Positions 21,850 through 32,552 of a stretch of DNA of 64,000 nt are shown here, piece by piece. A program made the translations under genes and the position numbers. Within the stretch, counting starts at the first letter, position 1. Every line of letters starts with the position of its first letter. The notes beneath the pieces were generated by a model. That model ran no database searches and had not been told where the DNA came from. It was given only the letters and a program-made list of their open reading frames with translations. This stretch comes from Orientallactaga sibirica (Eukaryota > Chordata > Mammalia > Rodentia > Dipodidae), in assembly GCA_036365145.1 (NCBI GenBank), contig JAEOAD010000048.1:16499001-16563000 (forward strand), read 5' to 3'.

Positions 21850-22079
21850 TTTATGAGAGAGAGAAAGAAAGAGACAAAGAGAAAGAAGGAGAGAATTGGC
21901 ATGCCAGGGCTTCCAGCCACTGTAATCAAACTCAGACATGTGCGCCCCCTTGTGTGTGTGTGTGTCCTTGTGTGCGAGCATCACTTTGTGTGTCTGGCTT
22001 ACATGGGACCTGGAGAATCAAACATGGCTCCTTAGGCTTTGCAGACAAGTGCCTTAATCGCTAAGCCATCTCTCCAGCC
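21850..22079 (-). mobile_element. B2-like SINE, long variant with (TG)n
   Basis: Minus-strand copy with a short (TG)n expansion in the extra centre (21951-21966). Confidence 0.88.
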
Positions 22080-22431
22080 TGTCATTTTTAATATTAATAA
22101 TAACATAGCGATCCAGTTGATTTGGCAACCTTTATTCTTTTTTTCTTAGTAGAAAGAAGTTTATATGTTTTTGGCACTCAGAATTTAACCCAAAATGGAG
22201 TTCCTTTTAGAGATTTGAAATAGAGCTTTGTTAATTTAAAACTAGGTTGTCATATCCAAATTATATTGAACAATGAAGTAATTATTTTACAAGAGTAGTG
22301 AAAAAATAAATCTTTTAAAACATGAAGACTTGTTTTAATAAAGTAAGATGTCTGGGTAAGCCAGTGGTTATAACAAAAATGTGACCAGTGAAAAGACATG
22401 ATGCCATCTTCATTGTAGCATTGCTAAAATC
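22080..22431. other. AT-rich unassigned sequence
   Basis: Left flank of the 1.6-kb duplication; nothing recognised. Confidence 0.4.
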
Positions 22432-22727
22432 AATGTCAGCATGATTTCTCTTGTCTAGGAATCTACCAAATAAAAATTGATGAAATCACCTGCCCAGAAC
22501 TCTCATTCTTTTAGTGTTTCTTCTTTCAGTTCATTGTGGGAAGATGCTGCAACCAATTCTGAAATTTTATTTGTCCTGTTTAAAAGCTTCTTATAATAAC
22601 ATATGTCTCCCTTTAATGGTGATGGTTCATATAGCCTTTTACTTAATTTTCATAGATACCAAAAAGGTTTAGTGTTTGAGGATACAGAAGCCAAAGGCCT
22701 TAGTTTTGTCTATTTTTTTCTTTTTTC

Positions 22728-22887
22728 TTTTTCTTTTTTTTTGGTTTTTCAAAGAAGGGTCTCACTCTATCCCAGGCTGACCTGGAATACACTACCTAGT
22801 CTCAGGGTGGCCTCGAACTCACTGCAATCCTCCTACCTCTGCCTCCTGAGTGCTGGGATTAAAGGTGTGCGCCACCACGCCAGCAGT
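22728..22887 (-). mobile_element. B1 SINE (in duplication copy 1)
   Basis: Minus-strand B1 with T-rich tail, head at 'gtgcgccaccacgccagc'. Counterpart at 24347-24505. Confidence 0.95.
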
Positions 22888-23159
22888 TTTGTCAGTGTTG
22901 ATGGTAAATGTCATTTGTTGATTTAACCACCAAACTAGGGGATTGAAGATCATAGGCATAATGAACATTTTGTACAATAGGCCAAATTTCACAAATAAAT
23001 TTGAATGCCCACTAAAATAAATTTTATGATTATTATGTAATATAGCAGGAATGTCTGAGTAAGAACAATTGTTTTTAATATAATTTTTTCCTACTGTTAA
23101 GTTGGAGGCTGTCAGTGAGTGAAGGTTTTACCTTGTATGGAAAAATACATGTTATTTAT

Positions 23160-23290
23160 TTAGCTAGTTATTTTTAACTGTTTATTCACAACCTCCGTAC
23201 ATATAGACAATATACCATGATCATAATTCCTTTCTAGTACTCTCCCTCTTTCCCCTATATATCCCCTCCACTGAATACCAAATTTTAAGT
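23160..23290 (-). mobile_element. L1 3'-end-like fragment (copy 1)
   Basis: 'ctgtttattcacaacctccg', 'tagacaatataccatgatca', then CT-rich. Similar to 14450 and 48954. Counterpart at about 24780-24895. Confidence 0.5.
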
Positions 23291-23333
23291 GGCTCATTCT
23301 ATTAAAAGATAAAATTTAAAATCCTTATTCTCT

Positions 23334-23544
23334 GGGCTGGAGAGATGGCTTAGCTGTGAAGGTGCCTGCCTATGAAGCCTAAGAATGCCCGTTCAAATCT
23401 CCAGGTCCCATGGTTAGCCAGATGCAAAAGTGACGCAAGTGCACAAGGGGGCACACGTGTCTGGAGTTCTTCACAGTGGCTGAGAGGCCCTGGTGTGCCT
23501 ATTCTGTCTCTGCCTCTCTCTCTCTGTATCTCTCAAATTACAAA
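23334..23544 (+). mobile_element. B2-like SINE (copy 1)
   Basis: Flanked by AAAATCCTTATTCTCT at 23318-23333 and 23545-23560, a perfect 16-bp target-site duplication. Confidence 0.96.
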
Positions 23545-23638
23545 AAAATCCTTATTCTCTAAGCCATTTCTTTTCAGTAAAAATTACTCAGGCACCAGTT
23601 CTATCTCAGTGTATTGGATTTTGACCATAGGAGTTTTT

Positions 23639-23914
23639 TTTTTAATATATTTTTTAATTTTTTTATTTTTGGAAAGAGACACAGAGAGAGACAGACAGAG
23701 AGATAGGGAGAGGGAGACAGATAGAGAATGGGCACGCTAGCAGTCTCTCAGCTGCTGTGAACGAAATCCAGATGCATGCGCCCTCTTGTGGGCAAGTGTG
23801 GCATTGCACCCTTGCGTCAGTTTGCATCTGGCTAAACATGGCACCTGGAGATTGGAACCGGGTTCTTGGGCTTAGCAGGCAGGCGCCTTAACCACTAAGC
23901 CATCTCTCCAGCCC
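23639..23914 (-). mobile_element. B2-like SINE, long variant (copy 1)
   Basis: Flanked by GACCATAGGAGTTTTT (23623-23638) and GACCTTAGGAGTTTTT (23915-23930). Carries 'gggcaagtgtggcattgcac' as extra centre. Opposite in orientation to the SINE 95 bp upstream. Confidence 0.96.
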
Positions 23915-24346
23915 GACCTTAGGAGTTTTTAACGACCTTAATTATAGCCAACTTAGCTATACCCATGTTGCCATTATACTCCACAACCTTTTTATTATAC
24001 ACATTAACCTTTGAGTTGTCTCCATCTGTCTATTATTTCTATAATGTCAGCATGATTTCTCTTGTCTAGGAATCTACCAAATAAAATTGATGAAATCACC
24101 TGCCCAGAACTCTCATTCTTTCAGTGTTTCTTCTCTCAGTTCATTGTGGAAAGATGCTGCAACCAATTCTGAAATTTTATTTGTCCTGTTTAAAAGCTCC
24201 TTATAATATGTCTCCCTTTAATGGTGACGGTTCATATAGCCTTTTACTTAATTTCATAGATGCCAAAAAGGTTTAGTGTTTGAGGATACAGAAGCCAAAG
24301 GCCTTAGTTTTGTCTATTTTTTTCTTTTTTCTTTTTCTTTCTTTCT

Positions 24347-24505
24347 TTTTTTTTTTTTTTGGTTTTTCAAAGAAGGGTCTCACTCTATCCCAGGCTGACC
24401 TGGAATACACTACCTAGTCTCAGGGTGGCCTCGAACTCACTGCAATCCTCCTACCTCTGCCTCCTGAGTGCTGGGATTAAAGGTATGCGCCACCACGCCA
24501 GCAGT
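24347..24505 (-). mobile_element. B1 SINE (copy 2)
   Basis: Counterpart of 22728-22887, with a slightly longer T run. Confidence 0.95.
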
Positions 24506-24779
24506 TTTGTCAGTGTTTATGGTAAATGTCATTTGTTGATTTAACCACCAAATTAGGGGATTGAAGATCATAGGCATAATGAACATTTTGTACAATAGGC
24601 CAAATTTCACAAATAAATTTGAATGCCCACTAAAATAAATTTTATGATTATTATGTAATATAGCAGGAATGTCTGAGTAAGAACAATTGTTTTTAATATA
24701 ATTTTTTCCTACTGTTAAGGTGGAGGCTGTCAGTGAGTGAAGGTTTTACCTTGTATGGAAAAATACATGTTATTTATTT

Positions 24780-24895
24780 AGCTAGTTATTTTTAACTGTT
24801 TATTCACAACCTCCGTACATATAGACAATATACCATGATCATAATTCCTAGTACTCTCCCTCTTTCCCCTATATATCCCTCCACTGAATACCAAA
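24780..24895 (-). mobile_element. L1 3'-end-like fragment (copy 2)
   Basis: Counterpart of 23160-23290 with a 5-bp deletion ('ctttctagt' reduced to 'ctagt'). Confidence 0.5.
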
Positions 24896-24946
24896 TTTTA
24901 AGTGGCTCATTCTATTAAAAGATAAAATTTAAAATCCTTATTCTCT

Positions 24947-25151
24947 GGGCTGAGAGATGGCTTAGCTGTGAAGGTGCCTGCCTATGAAGCCTAAGAATGC
25001 CCGTTCAAATCTCCAGGTCCCATGGTTAGCCAGATGCAAAAGTGACGCAAGTGCACAAGGGGGCACACGTGTCTGGAGTTCTTCACAGTGGCTGAGAGGC
25101 CCTGGCGTGCCTATTCTGTCTCTGCTCTCTCTCTGTATCTCTCAAATTAAA
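24947..25151 (+). mobile_element. B2-like SINE (copy 2)
   Basis: Same target-site duplication as its copy-1 partner (24931-24946 and 25152-25167). Confidence 0.96.
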
Positions 25152-25245
25152 AAAATCCTTATTCTCTAAGCCATTTCTTTTCAGTAAAAATTACTCAGGC
25201 ACCAGTTCTATCTCAGTGTATTGGATTTTGACCATAGGAGTTTTT

Positions 25246-25521
25246 TTTTTTAATATATTTTTTAATTTTTTTATTTTTGGAAAGAGACACAGAGAGAGAC
25301 AGACAGAGAGATAGGGAGAGGGAGACATACAGAGATGGGCACACCAGCAGTCTCTCAGCTGCTGTGAACGAAATCCAGATGCATGCACCCCCTTGTGGGC
25401 AAGTGTGGCATTGCGCCCTTGCGTCAGTTTGCATCTGGCTAAACATGGCACCTGGAGATTGGAACCGGGTTCTTGGGCTTAGCAGGCAGGCGGCTTAACC
25501 GCTAAGCCATCTCTCCAGCCC
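25246..25521 (-). mobile_element. B2-like SINE, long variant (copy 2)
   Basis: Same target-site duplication as its partner (25230-25245; second copy begins 25522). Confidence 0.96.
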
Positions 25522-25650
25522 GACCTTAGGAGTTTTTAACGACCTTAATTATAGCCAACTTAGCTATACCCATGTTGCCATTATACTCCACAACCTTTTT
25601 ATTATACACATTAACCTTTGAGTTGTCTCCATCTGTCTATTATTTCTATA

Positions 25651-25817
25651 TTTATTTATTTATTTTTTAATTTTTATTTTTTTGAGGTAGGGTCTCACTC
25701 TAGCCCAGGCTGACCTGGAATTCACTATGTCGTCTCAGGCTGGCCTCGAACTTACGGCGATCCTCCTACCTCTGCCTCCCGAGTGCTGGGATTAAAGGCA
25801 TGCACCACCAACCCTGG
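25651..25817 (-). mobile_element. B1 SINE at the right duplication edge
   Basis: Minus-strand B1 with T-rich tail. TATTTCTA occurs just left (25641-25648) and just right (from 25818), so it has its own target-site duplication. Absent from the copy1/copy2 junction. Confidence 0.93.
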
Positions 25818-26414
25818 GTATTTCTAATTTTAGAACAATCTTTTACCTTAGGACAGAACAATCTTACAATCTAAAATCATTTCTTCTGTTTTTCTTTACC
25901 AAAAATACAATTTATATTTATCCTTTTTAGATTCCTTTTTCTTACTTGATGGCTTCTTGCAAGCCTGTTTGGAAGTTCTAGCAGGGGAGCACAGCTAACA
26001 TATAACCTTGACCGAAGACTGGTCCTCCTCTGGGGAAGGGCGCCTCTGCGACCACTGAGAGTACAGGTTTGGGTGGGTGGGGGGAACATACACGGAGCTG
26101 TGATGGAGGAAGGAAATGCCCATGGAGCCAGCCAGATCAGCCAAGCCAATCCTGGTGATTATCTGGGTGACAGATGTCACTCTCACATCCAACTGGATGG
26201 CTTCTTTTCATCTGACTTGGTAAAATAAAATTGAGAAAATTCTTGAAAAAAACAAAACATTTTAACGAAATAACTAATAATACACTCCAACTGATGATCC
26301 AGGAAGCTGTATGTGAAACACAGGAAGCTGTACATTTAATAATAGGCTTTCCTGCTTTTGATAAAAGGCATTTGCATTTCACTTGGGCTCACCAAATGGC
26401 AGGATAAAAGTTTA
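25818..26414. other. Unassigned sequence
   Basis: AT-rich then GC-richer (25990-26200); may be old retroelement DNA, not identified. Confidence 0.35.
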
Positions 26415-26439
26415 CCATTTCCATTTACTTTTGCAGTTA

Positions 26440-26509
26440 CCTATGTAGCTTAGCTTTGAACTCACGGCAATCCTCCTACCTCTGCCTCCAGAGTGCTGGG
26501 ATTAAAGAT
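26440..26509 (-). mobile_element. Truncated B1 SINE
   Basis: Only the B1 5' part ('gaactcacggcaatcctcct' to 'gctgggattaaagatg'), flanked by a direct repeat of about 22 bp (CCATTTCCATTTACTTT...GCAGTT at 26415 and 26510). Confidence 0.85.
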
Positions 26510-26570
26510 GCCATTTCCATTTACTTTGCAGTTCCTTTAATAAAGATGTTAGTCCTTTAATGAGTATTTT

Positions 26571-26717
26571 TTTTTTTTTTTGAGGTAGGGTCGCACTCTA
26601 GCCCAGTCTGACCTGGAACTCACTCTGTGTTCTCAGGGTGGCCTTGAACTCACTGCGCTCCTCCTTCCCCTGCCTCCCGAGTGCTGGGATTAAAGGTGTG
26701 TGGCACCATGCCCGGCT
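26571..26717 (-). mobile_element. B1 SINE with perfect target-site duplication
   Basis: Flanked by CTTTAATGAGTATTTT at 26555-26570 and 26718-26733 (16 of 16). Confidence 0.97.
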
Positions 26718-26733
26718 CTTTAATGAGTATTTT

Positions 26734-27150
26734 ACCCGAGTTATTTTATCATTTTCAAAGATGAAGGCACAGAGATAAGCTATTGTCCCAAATACCTTAT
26801 AAAAAGGAAATTTTATGTATGATGTAGTGAAAAACATTAGAATCACCTCCTCTCAGGATGTCTTTTGTAAGCCCGTAAGCAGGATGATTAGACAAAAACA
26901 ACATGTGATTAAAATGACCCTTCTCTTAAAAATATTTCTTTATTGCTTATTTCTTGTGACTGCTTCTGCAAGAGGGCGAGGCATAGCATGCTGTCTGCAG
27001 GCGCAGTTGCAGACTCTCAGGAAGGAAGGCTGCCTCTCACACCCAGTGAAGGATTAGAATAGAGGAATTTGGCCCCAGCACCTCCTCATCTTTCCCACCC
27101 TCGGGAGGCTTCCCTTGCTTATTTGAGCCTCTGGTGATGGGCCTTGTGGC
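26734..27150. other. Unique sequence
   Basis: Nothing recognised. Confidence 0.4.
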
Positions 27151-27168
27151 ATTGGAGTATCCAATTCT

Positions 27169-27388
27169 TTCAGTTAATTAATTTGACAAGGGAAGGGGGA
27201 GAAAGAAAGAAAGAAAGAAAGAAAGAAAAAGAAAGAAAGAAAGAGGAAGAGGAAGGAAGGAAGGAAGGGACCTCTTGCCACTGCAAATGAACTCTAGGTG
27301 CACTTGTCACTTCGTGCATCTGGCTCCAACCCAAGCCATCAGGCTCTGCAAGCACATGCCTTTAACCACTGAGTCATCTCTCCAGGCC
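27169..27388 (-). mobile_element. B2-like SINE with (GAAA)n
   Basis: Flanked by TGGAGTATCCAATTCT at 27153-27168 and 27389-27404 (16 of 16). The purine segment is expanded to GAAA/GGAA units; part of the centre is deleted. Confidence 0.95.
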
Positions 27389-27404
27389 TGGAGTATCCAA
27401 TTCT

Positions 27405-27640
27405 GATGAGAGTCAAATGAAGCTCTGCAGTCCCTGTTCCTTCCAGGCTCCCACAGCCTTTCAGCACACTGTGCTCCATGTGCCTGGCTGCCCGCGGTGG
27501 GGCTCTTCTGGTGGACTCTGCCCTCCCTCCCGCACTTGCCCCACTCCTCACATCCCTCCTGGTCATGGTTTTGGTGGTGGGAGGGGCAGCTGTGTGCCGG
27601 GAGGCAGGGCCTAGGGGTTGATGAGAGGAGAGAAGGTAAT
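27405..27640. other. Unique GC-rich sequence
   Basis: Contains open frames on both strands, none with recognisable protein features. Confidence 0.4.
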
Positions 27641-27644
27641 CTTG

Positions 27645-28120
27645 TTGCATTAGTTTGCCAGGACCGTTGTAACCAAGTACCACAGCATGGAAGCCTTGAA
27701 AAACAAAATGAAATGAAACGAAAACGAAACGAAACAAAACAAAACAAAACAAAACAAAACAAAACGCAGGATTTCATCATCTTACAGTCTAGAAACCAGA
27801 AATCTGAAAGTGAGGTGTTGGCAGGACCATTGTCTTCAGCATGGCCCTTCTTATGACATGTGGTGGTCCTTGGCGTTCTTTGGCTGGCTGGGACATAATT
27901 CCCACCACCGTGTGACATTGTCATGTAACACATTCCACATGACATGGATTTCTTAATAGGACCTGGGTCTTCTTGAATTGGGGGCCCAATTTCAGTATGA
28001 CTGCATCATAAGTTACATTTGCAATGAGCACCACTCTTTCTGATTAAGGTAACATTCTGGTATATAAGGAATCAGGACATCAACGCATCTCTTCTTTGTG
28101 GAGACACAGCTCAGACCATA
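27645..28120 (-). mobile_element. MLT1-like (MaLR) LTR
   Basis: 'cattagtttgccaggaccgt', 'taaccaagtaccacagcatg', 'gaaaccagaaatctgaaagt', '...gggcccaatttcagtatgac', 'ggtaacattctggtat' follow the reverse complement of an MLT1-type LTR in order. An AAAAC repeat (27718-27765) interrupts it. Ancient, noncoding. Confidence 0.75.
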
Positions 28121-28740
28121 AGACTTATTCTATCTCCTTATCCTTTATCTCATCTGTATTTCCAGAGAAACCCACAACTGTCTGAGAGCAGTGGGCCCCT
28201 CCTTTGCTTATTCTCTTTTCTTCCACTCTGTTATTACAATTGTTCACCAGCAATAGAACTTCAACTCCAATGACGGCTCCACATGAAAAAAGAAGTAAAA
28301 AAAAAGGATTCTGGGACAGCAAAGAACTGAGATCGTGTGCATTAATGGTAGTCATCCAGAGCTGATTATCAGAGTTCCTAAGAAACAATGTGAGGCAGAA
28401 TTGCAAGGAGTTGGTGGGAAGGAAACCACCACCACAATTATGGCAAAAGTCACGTGAGATGGGAAAGTCCTGCCCTTTTGTGAGAGGAAAAGCTTGGACT
28501 TTAACTCCCTCTGTTCTGGTAAGAACTGCCCCAGGTTTAAAGGGTGATGAGCTCTTTCCCCACGTTTTATTTTCCTGTCTCTTCCCACTAGATTAATGCT
28601 CCTGCATCTGGGGCTGTGAGCCATACTGAACTACTTTAAATTCAAGTAATGAAGTATTTTTTGAAGATATATTTATATTTCATAAATATTCAATATATTT
28701 CATATATAAAATATGGAAGTATATTGGCTTTATGTTAGAA
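28121..28740. other. Unique sequence
   Basis: Nothing recognised. Confidence 0.4.
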
Positions 28741-28744
28741 ATGC

Positions 28745-29255
28745 ATTTGGTGTATGTGTGTGTGGTATAGCACATATATGTTGGGTGCATTCTGGTTATT
28801 TTCTGTGTATTGTATATGTGTGTCCTTTAGGATGTGTGTTCTGGGTGTGGTGTGTATTGTATGTGCTGTGTATCCAATGTATGCTGTATGTGTGTTGTGC
28901 GTGGTATGTGCTGTACATGTGTGTTGTTTAGTGTTTAGTGTGTTATTTGTATGTTGTATGCATGCAGAATGTTGTTGTATTTTGTATGCATGCAGAATGT
29001 TGTGTATTTTGTGTGTACTAGGTTATGCATTGTGTTAGTGTTGTATGTGCTGCATGTGTGTTCTATATTTTTGTGTATTTGACAGTGTGTTATGTGTTCC
29101 ATGAGTTCTTGTGTTTTGTATGGTGTGCATGTATGATGTGTGTGTTATGCATTATATTTTGCACATATTGTATGGGTGCTGTGTGTTATGTTTTATTGTG
29201 AGTTCTTAAGTGTCTTTGTGCAATGTGTGTGTGTGATGTGTATGTGTGTGTGCAA
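28745..29255. repeat. Degenerate TG-rich low-complexity tract
   Basis: About 500 bp built of TGTGTG, TGTAT, TGTTGT and similar, with a repeated 'gtatgcatgcagaatgttg' block (28955 and 28983). Decayed (TG)n expansion with internal short duplications. Confidence 0.85.
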
Positions 29256-29515
29256 GGTTTGCCTGTGGATTAGTAGTAAAGTCATCCCCTGAGTGCATCT
29301 TAGGGATGCAGAATCCCATAGTACCCACTCCTCGGAAACAGAAGTGGCTTTACAAGATTTTCTGAGATCTCTTGCATTGACATTTAAGAAGTTCTGCTCT
29401 AAGCAACTTGCAGAGCTTTTGTGGAGAAATTTTTAAGGCTCTCTGACTAAAAGATGACAAAATACACATCATAATGAGTTGTCCTCTAGTATGCTCTTTT
29501 AGTCATTGATTTTTT

Positions 29516-29776
29516 AAAATTTTTATTTATTTTTATTTTTTTTTAATTTGAGAGAGACAGAGAGAGGGGGGAAGAGGCAGATAGAGAATGGGTGTGCCAG
29601 GGCCTTTTCAGGCACTGTGAATGAACTCCAGACACATGCACCCCCTTGTGGACATGTGCGACATTGTGTGCTTGTGTCACTTTTTGTGTCTGGCTAAATA
29701 TGGGACTGGAGATTTGAACAAGCATTGTTAGGCTTTGCAGGCAGGCACCTTAACCACTAAGCCATCTCTCCAGCCC
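29516..29776 (-). mobile_element. B2-like SINE, long variant
   Basis: Minus-strand; CATTGATTTT on both sides (29504 and 29781). Extra centre 'ggacatgtgcgacattgtgt'. Confidence 0.93.
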
Positions 29777-29805
29777 TAGACATTGATTTTTATTTTATTA
29801 TTTCC

Positions 29806-30008
29806 TTTTTAAAATATTTATTTATTTGCAAGCAGAGAAAGAGATAGAGAGAGACTGTGGGTGCATCAGGGCCTCTAGCCACTGTAAATGAATGCCAGAT
29901 GCATGCACTACTTTGTGCATCTGGTTTCACATGGGTACTGGGGAATTGAACCTGGGTCATAATGCTTTACAGACAAGTGCCTTAAATGCTAAGCCATCTC
30001 TCCAGCCC
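29806..30008 (-). mobile_element. B2-like SINE
   Basis: 'gcaagcagag' variant; ATTTTATTATTTCCTT (about 29791) and ATTTTATTATTTTCTT (about 30009) flank it. Confidence 0.92.
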
Positions 30009-30294
30009 TATTTTATTATTTTCTTAGAAAGAGTCATAGTGGTGCTCTGTCATCTATCTTGATAGATCACAGGCAAATATGTGCATGTGTGTGTGTGTAT
30101 GAAGGGCACATGCTGTATGTGAATGAATGTTACTGTTGTGTGTGTCTTCCCCAAACTGAAACATTCCCTCCTGGAGGAAGGCAGAAGTCTCATAAGATTC
30201 AGATGCTCATGAAACAGGATGCTCAGAAAGTTCCAGATTCTCTGGGTTCACTAGACCTCTTTCAAAATTTGTATGAGCAGCAGATAGTTGCTTG

Positions 30295-30560
30295 ATAGAG
30301 GCTGGGTGGAGCTGCTTGAAAGTGAGGCAGGGAGCTCCTGGGGTGCAGCTTTCTGTATCTCCTAAGCTTTTGATGATATAGCTCCCTCTGAGTCACCCAT
30401 GCACCTGTAACCCCTCACTCATACTCCTGTCAATAAACCCCACTAAATTCATTAGCTCACCAAGTTAGGCTGGCATCATTTCTTTGATCTATTATTGGTA
30501 CCCTATCTAGCATGAATAGATATTTTGTTCGGGTCTCCCTAGGGGGGAAAAAAAATCTCA
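30295..30560 (+). mobile_element. Possible LTR or retroelement 3' end
   Basis: 'caataaaccccactaaattc' at about 30430 looks like a polyA-signal/R region in an otherwise promoterless context. Low support. Confidence 0.3.
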
Positions 30561-31400
30561 CAACAGTTTTTGTCACCATTTCCTTTTTAGTATCCACATT
30601 AGAAAGCTGGAAGATAATTTGCCCAAGTCACTGAAGGACTCAGGCTATCGAGTGTTGGTCACTGTCCCATGGGTGGGGACTTCTGGAGTTCTAGGCAGCC
30701 AACTGGCTTTGAGGTGAGGCCGATGGGCTCCCGTCATGTAGAAGGCAGAAACTCCAGTGTTAGTGCCACCATTGTTCTCTCAGCCCTAGAAAAGACCCCA
30801 ATCCGAGCCTTTGTTGCTGCCTCACAGACCCTGGACTTCACATTGATGGGCCACGTGACCAGCCCCAAGTGCTGCGGGAACTTCACATGCAGATGGCCAC
30901 CTCCTCTTTAGAATGAGGCATGGAGTCCTCCCAAGCTGTATAGGCATAGTGGAGAGGGGACGCGGCTCCCTATGGGAGATTCTTGTCCTTCAGTAAAAAA
31001 TACAAATGGGTTCTGGGTGGCAAAAAAAAACAAAACAAAACAAAACACAAAAAAAGTTAAATGTGTTCAGGAGACATGGTGGAATCTTGCCTTGATGCTT
31101 TGCCTGGGAGACTAAGCCGCCATGAGCCAAGGGTAAAGCTTTCCATGTTCATGACTAGTTCAACCCCGATTTGCCTTGGCCCTGGAATCAGATGCTCCAT
31201 GTTTGAGTGGAGGAAAATGGGCATCATTTGTATATGGGGGGATTTGGCAGTCCTTCCTCAAAACCAGGGGTGATTCCTTCTATGGGCCATGGCAGGTGAG
31301 TGGGTGTTTCCTGTCCCTGCACAAGCTCCCACAAAGGCGTTGGGGAGAACTGCAGGTCTCCCTCACGTCTTCCTGCCCCACCCAGACACGGCTCTTCTGT
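30561..31400. other. Unique sequence
   Basis: Includes a short (CAAAA)n at 31022-31047; otherwise nothing. Confidence 0.4.
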
Positions 31401-31407
31401 CCTTTTT

Positions 31408-31559
31408 TTCTGTTTTGGTTTTTCGAGGTAGGGTCTCACTCTAGCCCAGGCTGACCTGGAATTCACTCTGAAGTCTCAGGGTGGTCTCAAACTCATAGCG
31501 ATCCTCCTACCCCTGCCTCCAGAGTGCTGGGATTAAAGGGGTGCGCCACCACGCCTGAC
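31408..31559 (-). mobile_element. B1 SINE
   Basis: Minus-strand full-length B1, 'gtagggtctcactctagccc' to 'gtgcgccaccacgcctgac'. Confidence 0.95.
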
Positions 31560-31734
31560 TTCTTTTGTCCTTATAGAGACCTTAGGAAGGGGGGGGTTTG
31601 CAGATCTCAGGATAAACATGTGGCTGGAGGGACAGGCCCTGTAACAACTTTGTCCATTCCCCCTCACCATGAAACTTCTCCACAACAATGACCAAATTTG
31701 TATTGAGGACATTGTTTTGATGAATTGATTGACT

Positions 31735-32062
31735 GTGTGTGTGTTTATGCATGTGTGTGCATATGGAAGCCATAGGATAACCTCAGGTGTCATTCATAAG
31801 GAACACTGTCTCTTTCGTTCTCCCCTCCCTCCCTCCCTCCCTCCCTTCCTTCCTTCCTCCCTTCCTTCCTTCCTTCCTTCCTTCCTTCCTTCCTTCCTTC
31901 CTTCCTTCCTTCCTTCCTCCTTCCTTCCTTCCTTCCTTCCTTCCTTCCTTCCTTCCTTCCTTCCTCCCTTCCTTCCTTCCTCCCTTTCTTCCTTCCTTCC
32001 TTCCTTCCTTCCTTCCTTCCCTTCCCTTCCTTCCTCCCTCTTTCCTTCTTTCTTTCCCCTTC

Positions 32063-32128
<66 letters not shown>

Positions 32129-32225
32129 GAGACTAGATCTCTCAAGGGTCTGGAATTCAGCAAGTCGGCTAGACTGGCAGAGATCCACTGGCTTGTCTCT
32201 AGTGCTGGAATTTCAAGTGTGTGAC
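31735..32225. repeat. Rodent repeat split by pyrimidine microsatellite
   Basis: 'tatggaagccataggataac' on the left and 'gagactagatctctcaaggg' to 'tagtgctggaatttcaagtg' on the right are the two parts of the repeat seen intact at 21620. The pyrimidine tract grew between them. Confidence 0.6.
31818..32128. repeat. 311-bp uninterrupted polypyrimidine tract (TCCC/TTCC/TTTC)
   Basis: Not a single purine on the plus strand for 311 bp. Zones run from CCCT through CCTT to CTTT units. Pro/Ser/Phe- and Lys/Glu/Arg-repeat ORFs on the two strands are artefacts. Confidence 0.98.
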
Positions 32226-32552
32226 TGTGAAAAGGAAGGAGGCCCGCTCCTCTGGTGGAGAATGAGGTCTGCAGCGTGGCAATGGATGCAAACTGCCTTG
32301 CCTTAGCTGAATGCTGCTTCCCTCTGCTCACTGCTGCAACAGGGAAATTGAGCCAGGAGTGAGGGGCTTCCTGCCATCCCCTGCCCCACACCCTATAACC
32401 CCGGGTGGTGACTGGAACGCTGGCAGGAACCCTTACTCATGCTCCAGCCTCTACCGTTTACTTGGCAGTTGCGAAGTCGACAAGGGAACTTTTTTAGGGG
32501 GGGTGGGCCTTCACTTTCTTTCCTCAGGTTGGTCAGCTCTCTGGATTGGTGG

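Larger units (their letters stand above)
22432..24052 (+). repeat. Tandem duplication, 1.6-kb unit, copy 1
   Basis: The 1621-bp unit starts 'aatgtcagcatgatttctct' and ends '...ctattatttctata'; the next base begins copy 2. It contains one B1, one L1-tail-like piece and two B2-like SINEs in the same order and with the same target-site duplications as copy 2, which shows segmental duplication rather than repeat insertion twice. No coding sequence. Confidence 0.97.
24053..25650 (+). repeat. Tandem duplication, 1.6-kb unit, copy 2
   Basis: 1598-bp second copy directly abutting copy 1. Differences are scattered substitutions and small indels (for example loss of a few bases near 24206 and in CT and T runs). 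A B1 follows immediately at its right end. Confidence 0.97.

Noticed and set aside
20510..26400. Whole AT-rich block as a single minus-strand endogenous retrovirus
   Set aside because: Composition and one LTR-like polyA region hinted at it, but I could read no gag, pol or env motif in any frame.
27307..27945. 212-codon minus-strand ORF
   Set aside because: Spans a SINE, unique DNA and an MLT1-like LTR with an AAAAC repeat; composite and non-coding.
30295..30560. Firm LTR call from 'caataaaccccac'
   Set aside because: Only one landmark; kept as a low-confidence feature and not as a finding.
31729..32391. Pro/Ser/Phe-rich and Lys/Glu/Arg-rich ORFs of up to 202 codons
   Set aside because: Produced by the polypyrimidine microsatellite on both strands.
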